Below, piece by piece: positions 54,702 through 62,698 of a DNA stretch of 64,000 nucleotides (positions are counted from its first letter, which is position 1; each line of letters opens with the position of its first letter). Where the stretch lies: assembly GCF_900114115.1 (NCBI RefSeq), contig NZ_FORX01000003.1:124001-188000 (forward strand), read 5' to 3'. Under the pieces are notes generated by a model. The model had not been told where the DNA came from and did no database searches. It was given only the letters and a program-made list of their open reading frames with translations. The translations under genes were made by a program, and so were the position numbers. Source of the stretch: Desulfomicrobium apsheronum. Its GTDB lineage: Bacteria; Desulfobacterota; Desulfovibrionia; Desulfovibrionales; Desulfomicrobiaceae.

Positions 54702-56056
54702 GAGTCCTCCCGTATGGCGCCCGGCAGGCCCAGCAGACGGTTGCTTTTTTCGATGGGCACGAGACGTCCGTCCCCGTCCATCACGCCCGAAGACTCAAGC
54801 CAGGCCGCGAACTCCGGCGCGGGTCTGCGGCCCAGGAGCTTGCGCAGGTAGGCGGCGTCGTGAAAGGACGTGGACTGGTAGTTGAGCATGATGTCGTCGG
54901 CCCCGGGCACGCCCATGACGAAGGTGCAGCCCGCCGCGCCAAGAAGGGTCAAGAGGGCGTCCATGTCGTCCTGGTCGGCCTCGGCGTGGTTGGTATGGCA
55001 GACGTCCACGCCCATGGGCAGTCCCAGGAGCTTGCCGCAGAAATGGTCCTCCAGCCCCGCGCGGGTGATCTGCTTGCCGTTCAGCAGATACTCGGGCCCG
55101 ATGAACCCGACCACCGTGTTGACCAGCAGCGGCTCGAACCGGCGGGCCACGGCGTAGGCGCGGGCCTCCAAGGTCTGCTGATCGACACCGTGGTGCGCCC
55201 CGGCCGAGAGGGCGCTGCCCTGGCCGGTCTCGAAATACATGACGTTGTCCCCCACCGTGCCGCGCCCCAGGGACCGCGTGGCCTCCAGCGCCTCCTGCAG
55301 CAGGGACAGCCGCACGCCGAAGCTCGCGTTGGCGGCCTCGGTCCCGGCGATGGACTGGAAGCACAGGTCCACGGGCGCGCCGCGTTCAATGGCCTCCATG
55401 GTCGTGGTCACGTGGGTCAGCACGCAGCTCTGGGTCGGGATGGCGTAGCGGGCGATGAGCCCGCCCAGCATGTCGGAGATGCGGCAGATGTTGTCCAGGC
55501 TGTCCGTGGCCGGGTTGATGCCGATGACCGCGTCGCCGCAGCCGTAGCACAGGCCGTCCAGGGTCGAGGCCGCGATGCCCGAAAGGTTATCGGTGGGATG
55601 GTTGGGCTGCAGGCGGACCGAAAAGGTGCCCGGCAGGCCGATGGTGTTCCGGAAGCGGGTCGTGACCCGGCACTTGGAGCCGACCAGCACCAGGTCCTGC
55701 AGGCGCATGAGCTTGGACACGGCCGCGGCCATCTCCGGTGTCACGCCCGGGGCCAGGCGGGCCAGCGTATCGCTGTCGGCCTCATCGGTCAGGAGCCAGT
55801 CCCGGAACTCGCCCACGGTGAGGCTGCGGATGGGCGCAAAGGCCATCTGGTCGTGCGTATCGATAATCAGCCGCGTGACCTCGTCTTCCTCGTAGGGGAT
55901 GACGTGTTCTTCCAGAAAGCGGGTCAGGGGCACCCCGGCCAGCTCCATCTGGGCCAGCACCCGCTCCTCTTCCGTGGCGGCCGCCACTCCGGCCAGGACG
56001 TCGCCCGAGCGCAGGGGCGAGGCCTTGGCCAGCACATCCTTCAAAGTTCGTTTCAT
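54698..56056 (-). CDS. eutB: ethanolamine ammonia-lyase large subunit
   Basis: A 452-residue TIM-barrel subunit bearing the active site. Family blocks include the MKRTLKDVLAKASPLRSGD start, FRNTIGLPGTFSVRLQPNHP, GIAASTLDGLCYGCGDAVIG, SIAGTEAANASFG and MYFETGQGSALSAGAHHG. The start is set at 56056 by similarity and an ACAGGA site; an upstream ATG would add 17 odd residues. No shell, eutG/E/D or reactivase genes are nearby, so ethanolamine would be used outside a microcompartment. Confidence 0.95.
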   Translation of the reverse strand: MKRTLKDVLAKASPLRSGDVLAGVAAATEEERVLAQMELAGVPLTRFLEEHVIPYEEDEVTRLIIDTHDQMAFAPIRSLTVGEFRDWLLTDEADSDTLARLAPGVTPEMAAAVSKLMRLQDLVLVGSKCRVTTRFRNTIGLPGTFSVRLQPNHPTDNLSGIAASTLDGLCYGCGDAVIGINPATDSLDNICRISDMLGGLIARYAIPTQSCVLTHVTTTMEAIERGAPVDLCFQSIAGTEAANASFGVRLSLLQEALEATRSLGRGTVGDNVMYFETGQGSALSAGAHHGVDQQTLEARAYAVARRFEPLLVNTVVGFIGPEYLLNGKQITRAGLEDHFCGKLLGLPMGVDVCHTNHAEADQDDMDALLTLLGAAGCTFVMGVPGADDIMLNYQSTSFHDAAYLRKLLGRRPAPEFAAWLESSGVMDGDGRLVPIEKSNRLLGLPGAIREDS

Positions 56057-56128
56057 TTCATGTCCTGTCGGGCAAGGCGAAGCCGTGCGCCGTTGGTCTT
56101 TCTTCACGCCCGCAAATCGCGGGCGTGG

Positions 56129-57370
56129 TCATGGCTGTGCCTGCGGCCCCCAGGCAAGGCTGGTCTGAAGCTGCTGCTTGGCGGCCTGAATGCGCCGATG
56201 CGAGGCCTCGATCCGTTCGACGGAGAGACGTCCCTCCTCCACGGCCTTGACCAGGACATCGACGGCCTTGGGCACAATGTCGGGGTCGTAGTCCAGATTG
56301 TTGCCGAAAACCAGAATATCCACCCCGGCCTCGACAGCCAGGAGAATCGCTTCGGCCTGGCCATAATGCTCGGCAATGGCTCGCATCTGCATGTCGTCGG
56401 AAACGATCACGCCCTCGAACCCGAGTCGCTGCCGCAAAATCCCCGTGAGCACGGCCCTGGACAGGGTGCTCGGATGAACCTCGTCGAACCGGCGCAAAAA
56501 GAGGTGTCCGGTCATGATCAGGGGACTGGCCTTCAGCGGAATCAGGAGCTCATAGGGTCGCAGCTCTGCCGAGGTCCAGGTCTTGCTGATGTCGGTCAGT
56601 CCTAGATGCGAATCCACCGTGGCGCTGCCGTGCCCGGGAAAATGCTTGAGACAGGGCAGCACCCCTTGCGAGAGCAGTCCCCGGCTGAAGGCATGGGCAT
56701 GGAGCGCGACCTGATCCGGATCAGCGGAAAAACTGCGCTCCAGGGCTCCGATGGCTGGACTTTGCGGATTGACGTCCACATCCGCCACGGGTGCGAAATT
56801 CAGGTTCACGCCAAGGCCCGCCAGAAGCTTCCCGGTCCGTTCGCCTTCAAGTCGTGTCTGCTCCGGACTGCCCTGCCCCATGACCTTGGCCGAGGGACTC
56901 GGCGCAAAACCCCGTTCCTCCCGAAAGCGCCGCACCTTTCCGCCTTCCTGGTCCACGGCTACAAACAGCGTGGTTCGGGCGTTGGCCTGCAGGCTCGCGG
57001 TCAGCGCCTTGACCTGCTCGGGGCTTTGAATGTTGCGCTCCGTGCTTTTCAGCTGCACGTCGCGGTCAAAGAGAATCACACCCCCCAAATTGTACTCCCG
57101 GATGTCACGCAGGATGGGCGAGTCATTGTTCACCGCCGTCCCGCGAAAGCCGACCAGCAGCATCTGCCCCGCCATGGCCCGCAACGAGGCCGTATCCATG
57201 GCGTACCCGGACGAGGCCGGGACCAGGAGCAGCATCGCTCCAAGAAAAAAAAGCATCCCGATGGATGAGTTGCTGTCATGAAAAACACCGGCAGGCCCCG
57301 GCTGCCGCACCCCTCTGAAAATACGTTTGCCCACGGGCCTCTCAAACATCCCAGCCATCCCTCGCGTCAT
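56129..57370 (-). CDS. nagZ: beta-N-acetylhexosaminidase (GH3, NagZ-like), exported
   Basis: A 413-residue GH3 enzyme. Catalytic features are KHFPGHGSATVDSHLGL, with the His-Asp pair of NagZ-type enzymes, and the nucleophile region GVIVSDDMQMRAI. It also has DQEGGKVRRF and FAPVADVDVNP. A hydrophobic segment (about 39-56, MLFFLGAMLLLVPASSGYA) implies export, unlike cytosolic E. coli NagZ, so it may trim periplasmic peptidoglycan fragments. The start at 57370 has AAGGGGG at good distance; ATG 57256, directly at the signal, is the alternative. Confidence 0.87.
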   Translation of the reverse strand: MTRGMAGMFERPVGKRIFRGVRQPGPAGVFHDSNSSIGMLFFLGAMLLLVPASSGYAMDTASLRAMAGQMLLVGFRGTAVNNDSPILRDIREYNLGGVILFDRDVQLKSTERNIQSPEQVKALTASLQANARTTLFVAVDQEGGKVRRFREERGFAPSPSAKVMGQGSPEQTRLEGERTGKLLAGLGVNLNFAPVADVDVNPQSPAIGALERSFSADPDQVALHAHAFSRGLLSQGVLPCLKHFPGHGSATVDSHLGLTDISKTWTSAELRPYELLIPLKASPLIMTGHLFLRRFDEVHPSTLSRAVLTGILRQRLGFEGVIVSDDMQMRAIAEHYGQAEAILLAVEAGVDILVFGNNLDYDPDIVPKAVDVLVKAVEEGRLSVERIEASHRRIQAAKQQLQTSLAWGPQAQP

Positions 57371-57427
57371 GTCATTCCCCCTTGCTGATGGCCGGGAGGG
57401 AGCCTCCCGGCCGTGTTCGCGCATGTG

Positions 57428-57814
57428 TTACTTGGGAAAGTACAGCTCCGGCAAGTAGAGGGCGATCTGCGGAAATGCGATGATCAGACCGAGGCCGATC
57501 ACCATCAGGGTGACGAAAGGCACGATGGAACCATAGATGTCGACCAGGATGACCTCTTTTGGCGCCATGGCCTTCATCAGGAAGAGATTGTAGCCAAAGG
57601 GCGAAGTCATGTAGGCGATCTGACAGGTCACCGTATAGAGCACCCCGTACCAGATGGGGTTGAATCCAAGAGCGATGATGAGCGGAATGTACAGCGGCGC
57701 GACGATGACCAGCATGGCCGTGTCGTCCAGAAACATACCCATGATGATAGCTTCCAAGTACGGCCCGTACCATCCATGAATACCTGCGAAATCGATCGGT
57801 TCCGAGCAGCGCAC
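57428..57814 (-). pseudogene. C-terminal remnant of a TRAP transporter large permease (DctM)
   Basis: About 105 residues match the end of a DctM/TRAP large subunit: IMGMFLDDTAMLVIVAPLYI, then LGFNPIWYGVLYTVTCQIAY, MTSPFGYNLFLMKAMAP, and a last membrane helix. A full DctM has about 430 residues; the first three quarters and the dctP and dctQ partners are missing. The homology begins near 57770, and the upstream 20 residues look unrelated, so a deletion joined it to the promoter region of the neighbouring ABC operon. It is unlikely to function. Confidence 0.8.
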
Positions 57815-57940
57815 ACCCTTTTTTCATGGACAAAAGTTGCGCCATTGGGCATCAGCCGTATGACACAAAGTCCGGTCTTTCACCTTTCGCGGACCGGGTG
57901 CGGACCGAAGGCACACCGCGCCATGCCTGCCGGAATGCTC

Positions 57941-57957
57941 TGGCATGCATACTGCTT
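57941..57957 (+). promoter_or_regulatory. candidate sigma-54 promoter of the BMP transporter operon
   Basis: TGGCAT (57941-57946) and CTGCTT (57952-57957), with GG and GC 12 bases apart, one mismatch per box from the -24/-12 consensus. It lies 49 bases before the binding-protein ATG. Upstream are CCGGTC (57872-57877), GACCGG (57892-57897) and a direct repeat of GCGGACCG, possible sites for an enhancer-binding protein. Confidence 0.5.
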
Positions 57958-58005
57958 CTGCCGGTCCGGCCCTTCTCCACACAACTTTGAAACACGAGGA
58001 CACAA

Positions 58006-58989
58006 ATGAAACGTACCCTGTTCCTGGCCGTGCTCGGCCTGGCATTGCTCATGGGCACCACGGCCATGGCCGAAAAAATCAAGGTCGCGGGCATCTACAC
58101 CCAGCCCATCCAGCAGAAATGGGATGCGACCCTGCACAAGGCGCTTTTAAAGGCCGAAGCGGCCGGTGAAATCGAGTATGTCTGGAGCGAAAAAGTCTCC
58201 AACACCGACTACATCCGCGTCCTGCGCGAATACTCCGAAGCCGGAGTGCAACTCATCGTCGGCGAGGCCTTCGGCATCTCCCGCGATGTGCGTAAGGTGG
58301 CCAAGGATTACCCGAACGTAGCCTATCTCATGGGCGACACCTTCGGCCCCGACGGCTCAAACCTGTCCGTCTTCGACAACTACATCCACGAGCCCTGCTA
58401 CCTCATGGGCATGATCGCGGGCTCCATGACCAAATCCGATAAAATCGGCATGGTCGGCGGCTACCCCATCGGCGAAGTGAACCGCCTCTTTCACGCCTTC
58501 ATGGCCGGCGCCAAGGCCGTCAATCCGGCCGTCCAGTTCAAGGTTTCCTTCATCGGCTCCTGGTACGATCCGCCAAAGGCCAAGGAATTCGCCTACGCCC
58601 AGGTCGAATCCGGCGTGGACGTGCTCTACGCCGAACGCTCCGGCGTGGTCGACGCAGCCCGCGAAAAGGGCATCGTCGCCTTCGGCAACGTCAATGACAT
58701 GAACAAGGAAGAAAACGGCCAGGGCGTGGTCGTGACCTCCGCCCTGTGGCACATGGAAGCGGCCCTGAACCACGCCATCGAGCGGGTCAAGGCCGGAACC
58801 TTCGCCGCCGAGGACTACCGGGAATGGACCATGATGGCCAAGGGCGGAGCCTCCCTGGCGCCCCTCCACGACTTCGAGGACAAGGTCCCCGCCGACGTCA
58901 AGGCCAAGGTCGCCGAGGCCGAGGCCGCCATCAAGGCCGGAACCCTGGTCATCGAAATCAACGACGACGAACCCAAATCCACCTTCTGA
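58006..58989 (+). CDS. BMP-family ABC transporter substrate-binding protein
   Basis: A 327-residue periplasmic protein with a clear signal peptide (MKRTLFLAVLGLALLMGTTA, cut after AMA). The BMP/PnrA-like fold shows KVSNTDYIRVLREYSEAG, LIVGEAFGI, KIGMVGGYPIGEVNRLFHAF and AERSGVVDAA. Relatives bind nucleosides or purines. ACGAGGA precedes the ATG. It is the first gene of an operon with an ABC ATPase, two permeases and a cytosine-deaminase-like gene, pointing to nucleobase or nucleoside uptake. Confidence 0.9.
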   Translation: MKRTLFLAVLGLALLMGTTAMAEKIKVAGIYTQPIQQKWDATLHKALLKAEAAGEIEYVWSEKVSNTDYIRVLREYSEAGVQLIVGEAFGISRDVRKVAKDYPNVAYLMGDTFGPDGSNLSVFDNYIHEPCYLMGMIAGSMTKSDKIGMVGGYPIGEVNRLFHAFMAGAKAVNPAVQFKVSFIGSWYDPPKAKEFAYAQVESGVDVLYAERSGVVDAAREKGIVAFGNVNDMNKEENGQGVVVTSALWHMEAALNHAIERVKAGTFAAEDYREWTMMAKGGASLAPLHDFEDKVPADVKAKVAEAEAAIKAGTLVIEINDDEPKSTF

Positions 58990-58993
58990 TCCC

Positions 58994-59024
58994 AAGGGGG
59001 CCGAAACCATTCGGCCTCCTTTTT
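58994..59024 (+). terminator. intra-operon intrinsic terminator after the binding-protein gene
   Basis: A 12-bp stem with one G-T pair (58994-59005 with 59010-59021), a four-base ACCA loop and a T run, four bases after the stop. The next gene of the same transporter starts 11 bases further on. Partial termination here would yield more binding protein than membrane components. Confidence 0.85.
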
Positions 59025-59034
59025 CCGGTCAATC

Positions 59035-60564
59035 ATGTCCACCACACCTTTGCTGAAACTTTCCGGCATAACCAAGAATTTCGGTGCGCTCAAAGCCAAC
59101 GACGACATCTCCCTGACCCTGGCCCAAGGCGAAATGCTGGCCCTGCTCGGAGAAAACGGCGCAGGCAAGACCACCCTCATGTCCATCCTCTTCGGACACT
59201 ACGTGGCCGACGCCGGCAGCGTGGAAGTGCAGGGCAAACCCCTGCCCCCTGGCTCGCCCAGGGCCGCGCTCGAAGCGGGCGTGGGCATGGTGCACCAGCA
59301 CTTCACCCTGGCCGGAAACATGACAGTGCTCGAAAACATCATGCTCGGCACCGAATCCCTGTGGGGGCTCCGCCGGGGCTCGGCACGCGCCCTGGCCAAG
59401 CTGCGGTCGCTCATGGACCGCTTCAGACTGCACGTGGATCCGCACGCCAAGGTGCGCGGCCTGTCCGTGGGCGAGCGGCAACGGGTCGAAATCCTGAAGG
59501 TCATGTACCGGGACGCGCGCATCCTCATCCTCGACGAACCCACGGCCGTGCTCACTCCGCAGGAAAGCGACCATCTCTTCGCCACCCTGCGCAGCCTCGT
59601 CGAGCAAGGGCTGAGCGTCATCTTCATCACCCACAAGCTGCGCGAAGTCATGGCCGCCAGCGACCGCTGCGTGGTACTGCGCCATGGCCGCGTGGTGCTT
59701 GAGACCGCCACCGGACAGACCAGCGCCGAAGAACTGGCCAAGGCCATGGTCGGAGCCAACATCCCGAAGGCCACACGCGGCAAGCTCACGCCCGGCGAGG
59801 AGGTCCTTTTCCTGGACCACGTCCGCGCCGCCGCCCCGGACCGGGGACCGGGCCTGTGCGAACTGTGCCTTTCCGTGAAGGCCCACGAAGTCCTCGGCAT
59901 CGCGGGCGTCTCCGGCAACGGTCAGGCGCTGCTGGCGGACCTCTTGTCCGGCCTTGTCGCCCCGAGCGGGGGCAGCGTGGTGCTGCGCGGACAGACCGTG
60001 AGTCGCCCAAGCCCGGCGGCCATGATCCGCGCCGGCGTCGGCCGCGTGCCCGACGACCGCACCGGAACGGGCCTGGTGGCGGACATGACGGTCATGGAGA
60101 ATCTGTCCACGGAGATCTACCGCCTGCCCGGATTTTCCAGACGCGGCATGCTCAATTTCAAGGCCCTGTCGTCCCGGGCCGCGCAGCTCATGGAGGTTTT
60201 CGACATTCGCTGCGCAGGCAAGGACGCCCCGGTGCGCAAACTTTCCGGCGGAAACATGCAAAAACTCATCCTGGCCCGGGTCCTGTCGCAGGGGCCCCAC
60301 CTCATCCTGGCCAACCAGCCGACCTGGGGCCTTGATGTCGGGGCCACGGCCGCCGTGCACCAGCACCTTCTGGACGCTGCCCGGCGCGGGGCCGGAGTGG
60401 TCCTCATTTCCGAGGACCTGGACGAACTCTTCCAACTCTCCGACCGCATCCAGGTCATGTACCAGGGCCGTCTTTCCGCTCCGGAAAACACGGCTACCGT
60501 GGACCGGGCCAGAATCGGGCTCATGATGAGCGGGCAAACCTTCGAAAACCGGGGCGCCGCATGA
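59035..60564 (+). CDS. BMP-type ABC transporter ATP-binding protein (two fused NBDs)
   Basis: A 509-residue double ATPase like RbsA or YufO. NBD1 has Walker A GENGAGKTT (about 40), signature LSVGERQRVE and Walker B ILILDEPTAVL. NBD2 has a degenerate Walker A (GVSGNGQALLADLL, no Lys-Thr), signature LSGGNMQKLILARVL and the altered Walker B LILANQPTWGLD, all usual for this class, where only one site hydrolyses well. It overlaps the first permease gene (ATGA). Confidence 0.93.
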   Translation: MSTTPLLKLSGITKNFGALKANDDISLTLAQGEMLALLGENGAGKTTLMSILFGHYVADAGSVEVQGKPLPPGSPRAALEAGVGMVHQHFTLAGNMTVLENIMLGTESLWGLRRGSARALAKLRSLMDRFRLHVDPHAKVRGLSVGERQRVEILKVMYRDARILILDEPTAVLTPQESDHLFATLRSLVEQGLSVIFITHKLREVMAASDRCVVLRHGRVVLETATGQTSAEELAKAMVGANIPKATRGKLTPGEEVLFLDHVRAAAPDRGPGLCELCLSVKAHEVLGIAGVSGNGQALLADLLSGLVAPSGGSVVLRGQTVSRPSPAAMIRAGVGRVPDDRTGTGLVADMTVMENLSTEIYRLPGFSRRGMLNFKALSSRAAQLMEVFDIRCAGKDAPVRKLSGGNMQKLILARVLSQGPHLILANQPTWGLDVGATAAVHQHLLDAARRGAGVVLISEDLDELFQLSDRIQVMYQGRLSAPENTATVDRARIGLMMSGQTFENRGAA

Positions 60565-61610
60565 GATTCGAACCACGCGAATCCGTGTCCCTCGGCTGGC
60601 AAGTCGGCGCGCCGCTCCTGGCCGTGCTCGGAGCCATGCTGCTCTGCTCCGGGCTCATCCTCTGGGCCGGGGCGGACCCCTTGAGCGCCTGGCGTCTCCT
60701 CATCAAGGGGGCCATGGGTTCAACCTTCGCCCTGACCGAGACCCTGACCCGCGCCACCCCGCTCATCTTCACCGGGCTGGCTGCGGCCGTGGCCTTCAGA
60801 GCCAAGCTCTGGAACATTGGCGGTGAAGGCCAGTTCTATGTCGGCGCCTGCATGGCCACATGGGTCGGCACGGGCATGATCACCCTGCCCGCATGGCTCA
60901 TGATCCCCTTTCTCTTTCTGTCCGGCGCCCTGGCCGGAGGCCTGTTCCTGCTCATTCCGACCTGGCTCAAGACGCACCTCAAGGCCGACGAGGTGGTCAC
61001 CACCCTGCTGCTCAATTTCGTGGTCCTGCTGGTCGTCAACTGGCTGGTATTCGGACCCTGGAAAGACCCCATGGCCATGGGCTGGCCCCAGGCCGCCCCC
61101 GTCATCGATCAGGCCATGCTACCCATCCTGGTTCCCAAATCGAGCCTGCACCTCGGGTTCATCCTGGCCCTGGCCTGCGCCCTGGCGGTCTGGTGGATGA
61201 TGCGCTTCACCATCTGGGGCTTTGAAATCCGGGCCGTCGGCGCGAGCCTCAAAGCCAGCACCTTTGCGGGCATGCCGGTACAGGCCACCATCATCCGCAC
61301 CGCGCTCCTGAGCGGCGGACTGGCCGCCATGGCCGGAGTCAGCGAACTGTGCGGCGTGAAGGGCTACCTGACCCTCGATCTGTCCCCGGGGTTCGGCTAT
61401 TCCGGCATCGTCGTGGCCATGCTGGCCGCCCTGCATCCCCTCGGAGTGGTGCTCTCGGCCATCTTCATCGCCGTCATCTACATCGGCGCCGATTCCATGA
61501 GCCGCGCCATCACCATCTCCAACTACATCGCGGACGTGACCACGGCGGTGAGCCTGCTCATGGTGCTCCTGGCCATGTTTCTGACCCGCTACCGCATCCG
61601 CTGGAAATAA
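60561..61610 (+). CDS. BMP-type ABC transporter permease 1
   Basis: A 349-residue inner-membrane permease of the branched-chain/ribose type with about eight to ten hydrophobic segments. It includes FTGLAAAVAFRAKLWNIGGE, the permease motif typical of the YufP group, and KADEVVTTLLLNF. It overlaps the ATPase gene and is followed one base later by the second permease, with which it forms the channel heterodimer. Confidence 0.92.
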   Translation: MRFEPRESVSLGWQVGAPLLAVLGAMLLCSGLILWAGADPLSAWRLLIKGAMGSTFALTETLTRATPLIFTGLAAAVAFRAKLWNIGGEGQFYVGACMATWVGTGMITLPAWLMIPFLFLSGALAGGLFLLIPTWLKTHLKADEVVTTLLLNFVVLLVVNWLVFGPWKDPMAMGWPQAAPVIDQAMLPILVPKSSLHLGFILALACALAVWWMMRFTIWGFEIRAVGASLKASTFAGMPVQATIIRTALLSGGLAAMAGVSELCGVKGYLTLDLSPGFGYSGIVVAMLAALHPLGVVLSAIFIAVIYIGADSMSRAITISNYIADVTTAVSLLMVLLAMFLTRYRIRWK

Positions 61611-61611
61611 C

Positions 61612-62553
61612 ATGGACATCCTCTCCCTTTTTCTCGAAACCGGATTCTGGCTGGCCACCGTGCGCATGGCCACCCCGCTCATCTTCGGCACCATGGGCGA
61701 ACTGATCTGCGAACGGGCCGGAGTCCTGAACCTCGGCATCGAGGGCATCATGGCCGCCGGATGCATGTCCGGCTGGACCTGGGTCTTCCTCGGCGGAACC
61801 CTCTGGGGCGGAGTCCTCTTCGCCGCCATGGTCGGTGCGAGCCTCGGTCTCCTGCACGCGGTCTTCACCGTGCATCTGGGCCTCTCCCAGCATGTCACGG
61901 GCCTTGGCATCACCATGCTCGGCGCGAGTTTAAGCTCCTTCGTCTTCCGCATGCTCCTGCCCCAGGTCACCACCCCGCCCAAGATCACCCCCTTCGCGCC
62001 GCTGGACATCCCAGTGCTCTCCGCCCTGCCCTTCATCGGCCCGGTCCTCTTCAGCCAGACCGCGCTGACGCTCCTGGCCTTCGTCCTGGTCGGCGTCGTC
62101 GCCTATGTGCTGCTGCGCACACCGCTCGGTCTGGCCCTGCGCATGGTCGGCGAACACCCGCTGGCCGCCGAGGCGCAAGGCCTCTCGGTCCTGGGCCTGC
62201 GCACCGGCGCCGTCATGGTCGGCTCGGCCTTCATGGCTGTTGGCGGTGCCTTCCTGACACTGGCCGCCTTCGACGCCTATTACATCGGCATGGTCAACGG
62301 ACGCGGCTGGATCTGCATCGCGCTGGTCGTCTTCTCCTCCTGGAAGCCAGGCAAGGCGCTCCTCGGCGCGCTTCTCTTCGCCGCCTTCGACGCCATCCAG
62401 ATGCGCGTCCAGCAGCAATCCATGACCGGCATCCCCTACCAGTTTTACCTGATGCTGCCATACATCTGCTCCATTCTCGCCCTCATCGTCATGTCCCGCA
62501 AAGCCGCCTATCCCAAGGCGCTGCTGGTTCCCTTCCGCAAGGGAGAGAGGTAG
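61612..62553 (+). CDS. BMP-type ABC transporter permease 2
   Basis: A 313-residue permease (YufQ group) with ATPLIFGTMGELICERAGVL and NLGIEGIMAAGC, then LLRTPLGLALRMVGEHPLAAEAQGLS, the coupling-helix region. It ends in a basic tail (VMSRKAAYPKALLVPFRKGE). It starts one base after permease 1, so translation is coupled. The transporter stops here; a REP-like element separates it from the deaminase gene. Confidence 0.92.
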   Translation: MDILSLFLETGFWLATVRMATPLIFGTMGELICERAGVLNLGIEGIMAAGCMSGWTWVFLGGTLWGGVLFAAMVGASLGLLHAVFTVHLGLSQHVTGLGITMLGASLSSFVFRMLLPQVTTPPKITPFAPLDIPVLSALPFIGPVLFSQTALTLLAFVLVGVVAYVLLRTPLGLALRMVGEHPLAAEAQGLSVLGLRTGAVMVGSAFMAVGGAFLTLAAFDAYYIGMVNGRGWICIALVVFSSWKPGKALLGALLFAAFDAIQMRVQQQSMTGIPYQFYLMLPYICSILALIVMSRKAAYPKALLVPFRKGER

Positions 62554-62570
62554 AGAGGGAAGGTGAAGAG

Positions 62571-62635
62571 ACGCGGAGCGCTGCCCCGCACCCCGCAAGG
62601 GACGCGCCCCTTGACCCTGTCAGGGGTCAGGGGGA
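62571..62635. repeat. REP-like GC-rich palindromic element
   Basis: A non-coding stretch with the wording GCTGCCCCGCACCCCGCAAG, then GGGACGCGCCCCTTGACCC. Inverted repeats are CAAGGG/CCCTTG (62596-62601 with 62608-62613) and TGACCC/GGGTCA (62612-62617 with 62624-62629), which compete. Very similar CCCCGCACCCCGC-type sequences are, from memory, common between genes in Desulfovibrio-like genomes. Only one copy is in this window, so the repeat status is recalled, not shown. Confidence 0.5.
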
Positions 62636-62698
62636 TAATCTCCCCGGAGGACGAATCCCGTCCGCCGGAGGCATTCTTATTCAATCGAGGTGATTACA

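Noticed and set aside
56105-56127. 9-bp perfect hairpin between nagZ and eutB as a terminator
   Set aside because: On the minus strand, the direction of the genes, the hairpin is followed by A-rich rather than T-rich sequence. On the plus strand no gene ends here.
57815-58005. Purine or other riboswitch in the leader of the BMP transporter operon
   Set aside because: No conserved riboswitch core was recognised. The inverted and direct repeats fit upstream sites for the sigma-54-like promoter better.
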